Program-made: the position numbers and the translations under genes | Origin: Pontibacter amylolyticus | Lineage (GTDB): Bacteria > Bacteroidota > Bacteroidia > Cytophagales > Hymenobacteraceae | NCBI RefSeq assembly: GCF_014638845.1 | Contig: NZ_BMFP01000001.1 | Coordinates: 457,337-521,336 of the forward strand | DNA: 64,000 nucleotides | Direction of reading: 5' to 3' | In this document: one piece after another, positions 23,797-33,176 of the stretch | How the letters are laid out: each line of letters starts with the position of its first letter | How positions within the stretch are numbered: position 1 is the first letter of the stretch | Notes under the pieces: generated by a model | The model's database searches: none | Seen by the model: only the letters and a program-made list of their open reading frames with translations | What the model was told of the DNA's origin: nothing

Positions 23797-25143
23797 ATGA
23801 AATCTAACGCAAAAATATGGCCCTGGTCCTCCCTCCTCTTGCTGGCCCTTCTGTTTTCTTTCACGGCGGCCTGGGCGCAGCAGCGACAGAAGGTGTTCAT
23901 CATGGAGATCAGCTCGGAGATCGATCCGCGCACCAACCGCTATACCCAGCTGGCACTGGAGGAGGCTACTCGTGTGGAGGCTGATCACATTTTGCTGAAG
24001 CTGAATACCTACGGGGGTGCTGTGAACGACGCCGACGCCATTCGCCTGCGGTTACTCGAGTACCCGAAGCCGATCTATGTGTTCATCGACAAAAACGCCG
24101 CCTCGGCCGGGGCGCTCATCTCCATCGCCTGCGACAGCATCTACATGGCGCCGGGGGCCAACATCGGTGCGGCCACGGTGGTGGGCGCCGACGGGCAGGC
24201 CGCTCCGGGCAAGTACCAGAGCTACATGCGCTCCATCATGCGCTCCACCGCCGAAGCCAACGGACGTAATCCCAGACTGGCCGAGGCCATGGTAGACGCC
24301 TCCGTGGACAGCACCTTATCGGCAGACCAAGTGCTCACCCTTACCACCTCCGAAGCCATCCAGCACGGCTTTAGTGAAGGGCAGGCCAACAACATCGACG
24401 AAGTGCTGCAAAAGCTCAATCTGCAGGACGCCGAGATCGTCCGCTACGAACTCAGCACCACCAACAAGGTCATCTCGTTTTTCCTGAATCCCGTTATCAG
24501 CGGCATCCTCATCCTGATCATCATCGGCGGACTGTGGTTCGAGCTGCAGACCCCGGGTGTGGGCTTTCCGCTCATCGCCGCTATTGTGGCCGGCGTGCTA
24601 TACCTGACGCCCTTCTACCTCAACGGACTGGCTGAGCACTGGGAGGTGCTGCTGTTCATTGTCGGGCTGGTGCTCATTGCCCTGGAGGTGTTTGTCGTAC
24701 CGGGCTTTGGGGTGACCGGTATAAGCGGCATTGTGCTGGTGTTTCTGTCACTGCTGCTCATCATGGTCAACAACCAGGCTTTTGATTTCACTTTCGTATC
24801 ATCTGAGCGCCTGATGGAAAGCCTGGTATCGGTGTTGCTAGGTATGGTTAGTGCCGTGATCATTGTGGTGCTGACCTGGAACCGGGTGCTGGGCAGTCGT
24901 GCCCTGCGCCGTGTCACACTTGTCAACACCTTTGACAGCAAGGAAGGTTACCGCTCCAGCCACTCGGCAGAGCACCTGATCGGCAAAACAGGTATAGCCT
25001 ATACCCGCATGGCGCCCAGCGGACGCGTGATGATTGACGACAACGTGTACGATGCGCAGGCCCGCGACGGCTTTATCGAGAAGGGTGACTCCGTGCAGGT
25101 GATCGACCAAAGCACCTTTGCGCTACGGGTGAAGAAAGTTTAG
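23797..25143 (+). CDS. NfeD-family membrane serine protease (ClpP-class) with C-terminal NfeD domain
   Basis: This 448-aa protein has a signal peptide, a ClpP-like protease domain (about 30-230) with the nucleophile Ser in KNAASAGALIS, four or five membrane segments (about 235-375; LILIIIGGLWFELQ, VLLFIVGLVLIALEVFVVPGFG) and a soluble OB-like NfeD domain at the end. Full-length NfeD proteins are thought to act with stomatin-like slipins in membrane protein quality control. No slipin gene is in the window. The start is the ATG at 23797, 84 bp from the opposing DUF4905 gene. Confidence 0.9.
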   Translation: MKSNAKIWPWSSLLLLALLFSFTAAWAQQRQKVFIMEISSEIDPRTNRYTQLALEEATRVEADHILLKLNTYGGAVNDADAIRLRLLEYPKPIYVFIDKNAASAGALISIACDSIYMAPGANIGAATVVGADGQAAPGKYQSYMRSIMRSTAEANGRNPRLAEAMVDASVDSTLSADQVLTLTTSEAIQHGFSEGQANNIDEVLQKLNLQDAEIVRYELSTTNKVISFFLNPVISGILILIIIGGLWFELQTPGVGFPLIAAIVAGVLYLTPFYLNGLAEHWEVLLFIVGLVLIALEVFVVPGFGVTGISGIVLVFLSLLLIMVNNQAFDFTFVSSERLMESLVSVLLGMVSAVIIVVLTWNRVLGSRALRRVTLVNTFDSKEGYRSSHSAEHLIGKTGIAYTRMAPSGRVMIDDNVYDAQARDGFIEKGDSVQVIDQSTFALRVKKV

Positions 25144-25267
25144 GAATTTGGGAGTTCGAGAGTTTGAGAAGCGGGCAGATCAAAATGCTGAGTAACCCGC
25201 ACACCGCCATGCAACCCTTTGAGCGCAGCAAGGGTCTTGCAACTGTAGACACTTACTAATTTATTAA

Positions 25268-25603
25268 ATGAGAAAGCTCACCCTATACCTTGCCGCACCC
25301 CTGGCGCTCATGCTAACTGCCTTTTCCTGTGACAAAAATGATGACCTGGAGGTGATGGAAGCGACCGCTACCCTGCTGTGGACGGGTGACTATGCCGTGG
25401 ACGGGTGTGGCTTTAGTGTCTATTTAAATGACCAGCACTATAAGACTGATAATGAACAGGAAATAGACAACAAATTCAAAACACAGGATGCACATACCGT
25501 TCTGATTAAGTATACCTTACCTGCCAAGCCCAAAGAGTATTCCTGCGGCTGGGGAACACTTAAAAAAAGCGAAATCCGTTTGCTCTCCATTAAAGAAGTT
25601 TAG
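25268..25603 (+). CDS. Small lipoprotein with DGCGF motif, copy 1
   Basis: The 111-aa product has a lipoprotein signal ending FSC (Cys21). The mature part contains LLWTGDYAVDGCGFSVYLN and KTDNEQEIDNKFK (given by its core) and a late SCGWG cysteine. The same elements occur in the next gene, so the pair arose by duplication. The paired cysteines (in DGCGF and near the C-terminus) could form a disulfide in the periplasm. I do not recognise a named family. Confidence 0.75.
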   Translation: MRKLTLYLAAPLALMLTAFSCDKNDDLEVMEATATLLWTGDYAVDGCGFSVYLNDQHYKTDNEQEIDNKFKTQDAHTVLIKYTLPAKPKEYSCGWGTLKKSEIRLLSIKEV

Positions 25604-25638
25604 CCGTATAACAGCACAGCAAAAACAAGCTATACTCC

Positions 25639-25983
25639 ATGAAAGACTTATACTTTGTGGCCATCCTAGGCCTGATCATGACTTTGACCTTTGCGGCCTG
25701 CCAGAACAATGCGGACGGCAACGCTGAAACCGATGATGCCATCCTGATCTGGTCGGGAGAGTATATGGTAGACGGTTGCGGCTTTGAAGTGGAGATCGAC
25801 GGCAAGCGCTTTAAGCCTGACAACGAAAACGAGATGGACGAGGCATTCAAGGTAGAGGGCGAAACACCCGTCATCATTACCTACGAGAAGCTGGGTCGCC
25901 AACTCGACATCCGCTGCGGACTGTCTACGCAAAGCAGGGCCATGGACGCTATCCGCGTGATCTCCGTTAAGAAACGGACCTAA
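25639..25983 (+). CDS. Small lipoprotein with DGCGF motif, copy 2
   Basis: The 114-aa paralogue of the preceding gene lies 35 bp downstream. Lipobox AAC gives Cys21. Shared core: LIWSGEYMVDGCGFEVEIDG, then KPDNENEMDEAFK, then a late DIRCGLS cysteine, and a final strand IRVISVKK matching IRLLSIKE in copy 1. Acidic residues after the lipid-anchored Cys (QNNADGNAETDD) suggest surface or periplasmic display. Function unknown. Confidence 0.78.
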   Translation: MKDLYFVAILGLIMTLTFAACQNNADGNAETDDAILIWSGEYMVDGCGFEVEIDGKRFKPDNENEMDEAFKVEGETPVIITYEKLGRQLDIRCGLSTQSRAMDAIRVISVKKRT

Positions 25984-26088
25984 CCCCCTGCCAAGCTTTT
26001 TATACCTGTCTGCTGCATTACTCCTATCTCTTGCGTAACTTGCCGGGGCCTGCCGCTGCATGGCCGGCCACAGAAAACCGTCTGCCTT

Positions 26089-26823
26089 ATGCAAATACTC
26101 GGCATTATACCTGCCCGCTACGCCTCCACCCGATTTCCTGGAAAACCACTTGTCGACATCAACGGCAAAAGCATGATACGGCGGGTGTACGAACAGGCCT
26201 CATCATCTGGTTTAACGGAAGTAATCGTAGCTACTGATGATCAACGCATTCTGGACCACGTGCACGCGTTTGGTGGCAAGGCCGTAATGACGGCTGCGCA
26301 CCACCAGAGCGGTACCGACCGTTGCTTTGAAGCCTACCAGCTACACGACCAGCCCTTCGAGTATGTAATCAACATTCAGGGAGACGAGCCCTTTATCCGA
26401 CCCGAGCAGATCGATCTGGTGGCCACCTGTTTCAATAACCCGCAGACGCAACTGGCGACCCTGATCAAGAAGATCAACACCCCGGAAGAGCTCTTCAATG
26501 TGAATGCGCCGAAAGTGGTGGTAAGCCGCCATGGCGAAGCCCTCTACTTCAGCCGCCAGCCGATACCCTACTGCCGCAACGTGCCCAACGACATCTGGCA
26601 CAAACAGCACACCTACTACAAGCACATCGGCATCTACGGCTACCGCACCGACATCCTGGAGCAGATCACCCAACTGCCCCCTTCCAGCCTGGAACTGGCG
26701 GAGTCGCTGGAGCAACTGCGCTGGCTTGAAAACGGCTTCCGCATCTCCACTGCCATCACCGAGTTCGAGACCATCGGCATCGACACCCCGGAGGATCTGG
26801 AGAGAATAGTTATTAATGAATAG
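26089..26823 (+). CDS. kdsB: 3-deoxy-manno-octulosonate cytidylyltransferase
   Basis: KdsB makes CMP-Kdo, the activated sugar for the lipid A inner core, so the organism makes Kdo-containing lipid A. The 244-aa protein begins QILGIIPARYASTRFPGKPL, given by its IPAR-x-x-S-x-R-x-PGKPL nucleotide-binding motif. It continues with ATDDQRI, INIQGDEPFI (metal-binding Asp) and HIGIYGYR, and ends AESLEQLRWLENG...GIDTPEDLERI. Its length is usual for the family. Confidence 0.96.
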   Translation: MQILGIIPARYASTRFPGKPLVDINGKSMIRRVYEQASSSGLTEVIVATDDQRILDHVHAFGGKAVMTAAHHQSGTDRCFEAYQLHDQPFEYVINIQGDEPFIRPEQIDLVATCFNNPQTQLATLIKKINTPEELFNVNAPKVVVSRHGEALYFSRQPIPYCRNVPNDIWHKQHTYYKHIGIYGYRTDILEQITQLPPSSLELAESLEQLRWLENGFRISTAITEFETIGIDTPEDLERIVINE

Positions 26824-27024
26824 TGATAAATGAGAAATGAATTAGAGCCATGCCTTGTAGATAATGAACCTGAGGCACTGCCTAAGATATTCATGCATTA
26901 GTTTAATCATCATAAGATAAACTACTGATTATAAAACTATTTATCGCTCGTTATCTCTAAATAAAATATTCTGTAGTCGATCCTCCACTAGCAGCGATTA
27001 CTCATTATTCACTACTAATTACTC

Positions 27025-27450
27025 ATGAAGTACTACACCCTGCAGCGGTTTGTGAAATTGAACCTATACTTCTTTGGAATGTATGGACTGCTGACCGCGG
27101 CCTGGTTTGGAATTACGGGAAGGTTTAGTGAGGAAGGGCCTGGAGCGATCAACGAAATCCTTTTGAACGCGGCGATTTTCTCACTGTTGTTCACGATTGC
27201 GCTCCTGCTGTGGTATAGGAGAACGGAAGTGAGAATCCCAGTCAAGAGTATCTCCCCAAAGGCGCTGGATCAAAAACTGGAAGCGATCGGCTACGAGCGC
27301 ATACCTACCAAGGACAAAGGCACGGTGCAGGTATACAAACCCCGTCCTCCCAAAGCCCCTGCCCTGGCCGGCCGCCTGTTCGTACAGAAGTCAGCCAACT
27401 TCTACCACCTGCAAGGGCCGGTGAGCAAGTTGAAGAGTTTGGGAGTTTAG
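27025..27450 (+). CDS. Hypothetical membrane protein
   Basis: The 141-aa product has two hydrophobic helices (about 11-32, LNLYFFGMYGLLTAAWFGI; and 44-64, ILLNAAIFSLLFTIALLLWY) followed by a basic soluble tail with a GYERIPTKDKGTVQVYKP segment. I do not recognise the family. It is preceded by 200 bp of AT-rich spacer with TTACTCATTATTCACTA-like repeats and followed directly by the hairpin cluster at 27459-27776. Confidence 0.65.
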   Translation: MKYYTLQRFVKLNLYFFGMYGLLTAAWFGITGRFSEEGPGAINEILLNAAIFSLLFTIALLLWYRRTEVRIPVKSISPKALDQKLEAIGYERIPTKDKGTVQVYKPRPPKAPALAGRLFVQKSANFYHLQGPVSKLKSLGV

Positions 27451-27957
27451 GAAGTAAGGTAGCGACGTTACAGTGTAACGTCGTTCGTGTGTGGACCAAT
27501 CCGAGCGCTCTTCCGAACCTCCAAGTCCGAAAGCTTCTTTGCCGAGGACACCTGCTCTTTCGGACATCCGTGTCCGGAAGCAATTCTGTAGGGGACATCC
27601 TTGTCCCCGTCTGTATACCTGCAAAGCAAGCAAATAGGCAACGGGCTCTTTCGGATTTATCAATCCGAAAGCAAACGGTAGGGGATTTCCTAATCCCCGT
27701 ATACCGGCAAACCCACCCACGGGCATGTGGACATCCCCAACAGTTGGCTTCGGGACATGGATGTCCCGAAGAGCTTTTTAGAGGGAGTTGAAGGGGTGTG
27801 ACCGCCTAGTGGTTGAATTTTGCTATTGGCTTTACACCCCTATAATCCCCCCAAGGGGATAGTCTCAGATAATAAAGTGCCACACCTCCGAGGTGCAGGG
27901 GTGGGTTAATCGTGCACCCAACAATTTAACCATCAACAATTCAACAATCCACTCAAA
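27451..27957. repeat. Cluster of REP-like hairpins, some with GTAG heads
   Basis: At least seven palindromes fill this 500-bp spacer. Three are preceded by GTAG on the plus strand: 27459-27483 (stem CGACGTTAC), 27588-27608 (stem GGGGACA) and 27678-27698 (stem GGGGATT). Others are 27510-27533 (degenerate), 27557-27580, 27648-27671 (perfect 10-bp stem CTTTCGGATT) and 27748-27771 (11-bp stem CTTCGGGACAT). GTAG followed by a palindrome is the hallmark of REP elements mobilised by RAYT (TnpA-REP) enzymes. From 27795 to 27905 further inverted repeats follow (AGGGGTGT/ACACCCCT). No RAYT gene is present. Confidence 0.75.
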
Positions 27958-28305
27958 TCACCCTCCCGCCTTCTTCGCCTTGTAGCCAGCGGCCTGGAGT
28001 ACCTGCAGCACTTTGTCTCGGAAGTCCCCCTGTATCAGGATCTCCCCGTCTTTAGCAGATCCACCGACACCGCATTTGTTCTTAAGCATTTTGCCAAGCT
28101 CTTTCAAGTCCTCGTCCGTCCCGACAAAGCCCGCCACCAGCGTCACCTGCTTGCCTGCACGGGATTTTTTGTCGAGCATCACTTTCAGGTTCTGCTGCTG
28201 GGGCGGAAGCGTTTCGGCCTCGTTTTCCTGCTCATACTGATAGTTGAAATCAGAACTAGTGGAGTATACCACCCCTTGTCTTCCTTTTTTATTTTTGTCG
28301 CTCAT
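27958..28305 (-). CDS. SUI1/eIF1-like translation factor (YciH family)
   Basis: The 115-aa protein has an N-terminal Gln/Glu-rich tail and a SUI1 domain (about 38-110): [19 protein letters not shown], the basic loop [20 protein letters not shown] (by its core CGxGGxxKDGxIxxQGD) and a terminal KKAGG. Bacterial YciH-type proteins influence start-codon selection and initiation fidelity, but their role in Bacteroidota is not settled. The stop codon abuts the REP-like cluster. Confidence 0.92.
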   Translation of the reverse strand: MSDKNKKGRQGVVYSTSSDFNYQYEQENEAETLPPQQQNLKVMLDKKSRAGKQVTLVAGFVGTDEDLKELGKMLKNKCGVGGSAKDGEILIQGDFRDKVLQVLQAAGYKAKKAGG

Positions 28306-28348
28306 GATCTTGTTCTCTATACCTTACATAACGCCTTGCTATACCTGT

Positions 28349-28417
28349 ACGTGCCACCATGCTTCAGCGTACCACATGCTTTTGCGTGCCACATGCTTTA
28401 GCGTGCCACTACATGCA
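28349..28417. repeat. Four-copy 17-bp tandem repeat overlapping the end of the lipid kinase gene
   Basis: Copies of GCGTGCCACATGCTTTA lie at 28349-28366 (one extra base), 28367-28383, 28384-28400 (consensus) and 28401-28417 (degenerate). The last copy encodes the C-terminal LHVVAR of the kinase and its stop codon; the others are in the spacer before the SUI1 gene. Confidence 0.75.
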
Positions 28418-29297
28418 GCGACTGTGGTACCATGCGCACCTCAAACTCCTTTGCCTTGCCCAGATATTCGCCGTCGGCGTGGTGCATCATCTCGTGGTCG
28501 GTTTGCACGGTTACCCCTTCGGTCTTAAAATACTCGGCGCTGTCGGCACTTGCCGGTTTGTTGGCCAGCATTGCGTAGCTCAGTTGCAGCGCCTTAAACA
28601 TATCCAGTTTGCGGACCAGGCACACATCCAACAGGCCGTCCCGTATGTTGGCCATGGGGGCGATATAGGCGTTGTTGCCGTACTGCGCTGCGTTGGCAAA
28701 GGCCATTACGAACAGTTCAGTTTCGATGGTTTTGCCATTGATGACGGCCTTCACCGGGAGATGACGGTAGTTGCGTACCTCCTTCAGGATCAGCTCCACA
28801 TAGGTCTGCAGACCGCGCTTCTTGCTCCCTGCAAATACCGAACTGATGTAGGCATCAAAGCCTATACCTGCCGTCGTGAAGAAAGGGCGCCCGTTGATCG
28901 TGCCGCTGTCGATCTGAGAGCGGTGCCCCTGGTTGAGGAAGCGGATGGCGGCGTCTACGGTCAGAGGCACCTGCAGGTGGCGGGCCAGTCCGTTGCCGGA
29001 GCCCCTTGGTATAATGCCCAGCGCCGTTTCGGTATGCAGCAGTCCCTGGGCTACCTCGTTCACGGTACCATCGCCCCCAACGGCTACTACCACGGCATAG
29101 CCCTGCGCTGCCGCCTCCCTGGCCAGCTCCGGCGCATGGCCTGCGTAGTCTGTATACACGATGTCGTGGTCAAATTTTTGGTGATCCAAGTGGAGTTTGA
29201 TGCGGGCAGCCACATCCACCCTGCTGCTGGGGCCGGAAGTTGGGTTGATGATGAACCGGAATCGGGGACGTTTGCTCATATCGCTCAGATCGGCCAA
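28398..29297 (-). CDS. Diacylglycerol/lipid kinase of the YegS/BmrU family
   Basis: The 299-aa protein shows the DAGK catalytic pattern: RFIINPTSGPSS at the start, VAVGGDGTVNEVAQG (nucleotide-binding GGDGT), and GIIPRGSGNGLARHL. Its C-terminal lipid-binding half contains FNAYISS-like GIGFDAYISSVF. It should phosphorylate diacylglycerol or another lipid using ATP at the inner face of the membrane. Its final codons lie in a tandem repeat (see 28349-28417). Confidence 0.93.
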   Translation of the reverse strand: MADLSDMSKRPRFRFIINPTSGPSSRVDVAARIKLHLDHQKFDHDIVYTDYAGHAPELAREAAAQGYAVVVAVGGDGTVNEVAQGLLHTETALGIIPRGSGNGLARHLQVPLTVDAAIRFLNQGHRSQIDSGTINGRPFFTTAGIGFDAYISSVFAGSKKRGLQTYVELILKEVRNYRHLPVKAVINGKTIETELFVMAFANAAQYGNNAYIAPMANIRDGLLDVCLVRKLDMFKALQLSYAMLANKPASADSAEYFKTEGVTVQTDHEMMHHADGEYLGKAKEFEVRMVPQSLHVVAR

Positions 29298-29352
29298 AGG
29301 CGCTGCTGACTGGGTAAATTCTACGCAAATTAACTTATTTCTGCCGGAGAAT

Positions 29353-29380
29353 AAAAAAGCCCGGCAATATGCCGGGCTTT
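29353..29380 (-). terminator. Terminator after the universal stress gene
   Basis: On the minus strand an 11-bp stem (AAAGCCCGGCA with TGCCGGGCTTT, 3-nt loop) runs into TTTTTT, 23 bp past the stop at 29403. Confidence 0.85.
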
Positions 29381-29402
29381 CTGTTCTGAAGGTATACGTT
29401 GT

Positions 29403-30248
29403 TTATTTGAGGTGGAAGGTCAGAACCGGGATGTCTGAGTGATTCACCAGGTCCTCGGCGATACTGCCGCTCAGCAAGTGAGACAGACCAGTACGGCCAT
29501 GTGTGGCCATCATCACCAGGTCAGCGCCAACCTCTTCTGCAAAGTTCAGGATGCCGTTTTCCTCAATGACGTCGTTGTATACATTGCTGGTGTAGTTTTG
29601 CAGCCCGTAGCGTTCGGCAGCTTCCTGCATGCGCGTGCGCAGGATGGCGTTCGACTCAAAAGCGCCGGGCGTGTTGATGTATACCAGGTGTAATGTCGCA
29701 CCGAACATCTGCTGGAAGTACTTGAACTTCTCCATGGCCGTACCGATCTCGCGCTTGAAATCAGATGGCAACACGATATTGCGCACCTTGAAATTGTGTA
29801 TTGGCCCTTTGATGGTCAGTACCGGACATTCAGCCGTGCGCACCACCTTCTCTGTGTTCGAGCCCAGCAGAAACTCGCTCATGCCGCTGGCGCCTTTGGA
29901 ACCCATCACCACCAGGTCCACTTTGTCGTCGCTGATCACGCGGCGGATCTTGCGGATCACGTTGTCGGCGTCCACCTCCTGCACCACCTCGACCCCGGCG
30001 TGCTCCACGGAGCGCTCCAGTTGGGCCATACGGCCTTTGGTCGCCTCCAGCAGCTTCATCATGTATACCTGTTCCATACCGTCTCCGCCCACCAGGTCGC
30101 CGGTCACGCTAAAGGATTGGGAGTAAGGCATCTCCACAACGTGCAGCAGTTTAATGGCGGCTCCTGTCTGGCGTGCGATGGCAACAGCTACTTCAAAGGC
30201 ATGATAGGCCTGGTCAGAAAAGTCAGTGGGTACGAGTATTCTTCTCAT
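29403..30248 (-). CDS. Tandem-domain universal stress protein
   Basis: The 281-aa protein has two UspA folds (about 1-145 and 150-281). Each carries the ATP-binding G-x2-G-x9-G-(S/T) motif: MGSKGASGMSEFLLGSNTE and MATHGRTGLSHLLSGSIAE. It is likely an ATP-binding stress protein in the cytoplasm. A second tandem Usp at 33964-34779 shares this layout. Upstream, TACCTTTA on the minus strand near 30286-30293 is one base off the TAnnTTTG box. Confidence 0.93.
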   Translation of the reverse strand: MRRILVPTDFSDQAYHAFEVAVAIARQTGAAIKLLHVVEMPYSQSFSVTGDLVGGDGMEQVYMMKLLEATKGRMAQLERSVEHAGVEVVQEVDADNVIRKIRRVISDDKVDLVVMGSKGASGMSEFLLGSNTEKVVRTAECPVLTIKGPIHNFKVRNIVLPSDFKREIGTAMEKFKYFQQMFGATLHLVYINTPGAFESNAILRTRMQEAAERYGLQNYTSNVYNDVIEENGILNFAEEVGADLVMMATHGRTGLSHLLSGSIAEDLVNHSDIPVLTFHLK

Positions 30249-30374
30249 AATTGGTGCGGTTTATTGCTTTGCTTTGTTTTCAGTGTAAAGGTACAGGACT
30301 ATATACGCCCGAACGATGACGAATGTCATTTCAGGTGAAATATAGTGATTTTCTTTTATATACGCTATAAAATA

Positions 30375-30403
30375 CAAAAGCCCACCAGAAAGGCGGGCTT
30401 TTG
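30375..30403 (-). terminator. Terminator downstream of gap
   Basis: CAAAAGCCC (30375-30383) pairs with GGGCTTTTG (30395-30403). On the minus strand it follows the gap stop codon by about 25 bp. Confidence 0.75.
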
Positions 30404-30428
30404 CGGGTATAAGGTATAAACCTAATGA

Positions 30429-31442
<1,014 letters not shown>

Positions 31443-31554
31443 TTAAAATTTTGATGGTGCGAAGTTACGATTACAGATAAGGAAAACCAACATATTTTTT
31501 CCTTGCTGAGTCTTAATGTTTTACGCAATAACAGGCTAAAAAATCAAAAAAACA

Positions 31555-31585
31555 TTTGCCTTGTAAGCTCTTTGCCTTATCTTTG
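31555..31585 (+). promoter_or_regulatory. Promoter of tRNA-Glu
   Basis: TTTG (31555-31558), a 19-bp spacer and TATCTTTG (31578-31585) match the Bacteroidota consensus exactly. The start point would be about 12 nt before the mature tRNA 5' end. Confidence 0.8.
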
Positions 31586-31604
31586 CACCACCAAACAACA
31601 AAAT

Positions 31605-31676
31605 GGTCCGTTCGTCTAGGGGTTAGGACTCCAGATTTTCATTCTGGCAACAGGGGTTCGATTCCCCTACGGACTA
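31605..31676 (+). tRNA. tRNA-Glu (anticodon UUC)
   Basis: The 72-nt sequence folds as a cloverleaf. The acceptor is GGTCCGT with ACGGACT, the D arm is around GTCTAGGGGTTAGGAC, and the anticodon stem is CCAGA/TCTGG with loop TTTTCAT (anticodon TTC). The T arm is AGGGG-TTCGATT-CCCCT. CCA is not encoded. It has its own promoter and a strong terminator, so it forms a single-gene unit. Confidence 0.97.
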
Positions 31677-31677
31677 C

Positions 31678-31716
31678 AAAGCCGCTTCAGTTTTACCTGA
31701 AGCGGCTTTTTTTTTT
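31678..31716 (+). terminator. Terminator of tRNA-Glu
   Basis: A 13-bp perfect stem (AAAGCCGCTTCAG and its complement, 6-nt loop) is followed by ten T residues. Confidence 0.92.
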
Positions 31717-31833
31717 GCCAAAGCTTTAGTCCTCAGATTTTTATATTCTTCAGATCCCCCTTTACAATCGTAGATTTGATCTAGCAATTAATAAACACAT
31801 AAATGTAATCAATAACTACCTACAGTGGTATCA

Positions 31834-31877
31834 TATTAAAAAAACAGGCTTTGTGCTTATAGCACAAAGCCTGTTTT
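31834..31877 (-). terminator. Terminator of the AT-rich lipoprotein gene
   Basis: A perfect 16-bp stem (31841-31856 with 31862-31877, 5-nt loop) is followed on the minus strand by a T7 run. It lies about 120 bp past the stop at 31995. Confidence 0.8.
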
Positions 31878-31994
31878 GAAAGGCAAGCGAAATACCCGGC
31901 AACACTGCTTAGAAAATTTCAATCTGAGTGCCCTTCCCTATTTCGACTTGTACTCTAACTCTAGGATTACATTTAGTTAAAGTCCAGTCTACGG

Positions 31995-33176
31995 TTATAT
32001 GTAATGCTTTGACACCACCAAAATTCTACCTTTTACTCCGTCTAGAACATAGATATATTTATCATCAGGATTTGTAGAAGTTTCCAACTCTCCAGCTTGG
32101 AATACAGTTGTTCTATCCATATGTTCCATGAAAATTTCCTGATTTGTAGTTTTAGGCGGTGGTGGGATTATGTTCACTTCTTTATGAAATCCATTTAGTT
32201 CTTTCCTTGTGCCATCCGTTGTAAATAAATAGTCATTATCTACACAGAAGTCTCCAGCCTGTACTCCGCCATAAACAGCTTTTATCGTGTAGAAGAGGGA
32301 CAGTGTTTTATTACCTTCATTGAGTTTTAACACTTTATTCTGGTATTGGAAAAAAGTAGCATTGTTTGAGAATCTGAATTTGATTTTATAGGAATACAAG
32401 TCCCACTGTGCATCATAATATTCACTTAAATCATAGGTTGTATGTCCAGATTCCGGATTTATCACAAACAATTTTTTATCCGTTGGAGAAATGGCATACA
32501 AGCCTTCATTATTTGCTGCAGCATATAGCAACTCTCCCTTAGCTACTATCCTGCTTACTTGGTCATAAGAATTACCAACTTTTCTTTTGATGATGTGAAC
32601 ATTTTTATCATCAGTCATATAATCGCTTTGAAATAAAGCCCACTCCGCACCCTTGCCATCCTTGATGATTTCGCCATAGTTTCTATATTTCCCTCCATCG
32701 GGAGCGAGAAACTGATGCCAAGGAGATTCTATTTCCTGAATTACTTTGCCGCTCAACATATCCACAATTTTGAAAACCGGGATTTTACCGGGAGTGTCAC
32801 TAGGATATATCATTACTTCTTGATTGCCATGAAGCTCGGACTTGTTATTCAATGGCATGAAGTAATCGAAGTAACTGTCATGCTTATAAGAAATCCATTT
32901 CCCTTTCAGGATATCGCTTTGTACCAGCGTATATCTGTAAATAGACTCTACGTCTTTGTCATCATCAATAGTACTCATTCCAAAGTACAGGCCATTGTCT
33001 GTTGCTATAAAATTATAGGCAACATGGCTGAATGGTATATGATTGGGTATATCTACATACTCTCCAAAGCGGCTACTTATGGGGTCAACGTCTACCACGT
33101 CCTCTTTGCAAGATGTGACCAAGAGTGCCGTCATTAACAAGAGAAAACCGGTTGATTTCTTAAAGTTGAAAGGCAT
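31995..33176 (-). CDS. Lipoprotein of unknown function in an AT-rich island
   Basis: The 393-aa product has a lipoprotein signal ending TSC (Cys23) and a long extracytoplasmic domain. Repeated short segments such as NNEGLYAISPTDKKLFVINPESG and KIRFRFSNN-like strands could form a beta-propeller; this is inference. A proline run (IIPPPPK) lies near residue 340. I do not recognise the family. Codon use is clearly AT-richer than the neighbours and the gene contains no AGGTATA word, so recent acquisition is plausible. It sits 3' of tRNA-Glu in opposite orientation. Confidence 0.78.
   Translation of the reverse strand: MPFNFKKSTGFLLLMTALLVTSCKEDVVDVDPISSRFGEYVDIPNHIPFSHVAYNFIATDNGLYFGMSTIDDDKDVESIYRYTLVQSDILKGKWISYKHDSYFDYFMPLNNKSELHGNQEVMIYPSDTPGKIPVFKIVDMLSGKVIQEIESPWHQFLAPDGGKYRNYGEIIKDGKGAEWALFQSDYMTDDKNVHIIKRKVGNSYDQVSRIVAKGELLYAAANNEGLYAISPTDKKLFVINPESGHTTYDLSEYYDAQWDLYSYKIKFRFSNNATFFQYQNKVLKLNEGNKTLSLFYTIKAVYGGVQAGDFCVDNDYLFTTDGTRKELNGFHKEVNIIPPPPKTTNQEIFMEHMDRTTVFQAGELETSTNPDDKYIYVLDGVKGRILVVSKHYI

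Noticed and set aside
28359..29309. 316-codon open frame opposite the lipid kinase gene
   Set aside because: The minus strand encodes a clear diacylglycerol kinase with GGDGT and PRGSGNG motifs; the plus frame is a by-product of GC-rich codon use.
31660..31676. tRNA-Glu 3' end as an integration attachment site
   Set aside because: I looked for a repeat of the tRNA 3' sequence in the AT-rich region to the right and saw none. An 11-bp match (GATTCCCCTAC) at 19863 is far upstream and likely chance. No integrase gene is present.
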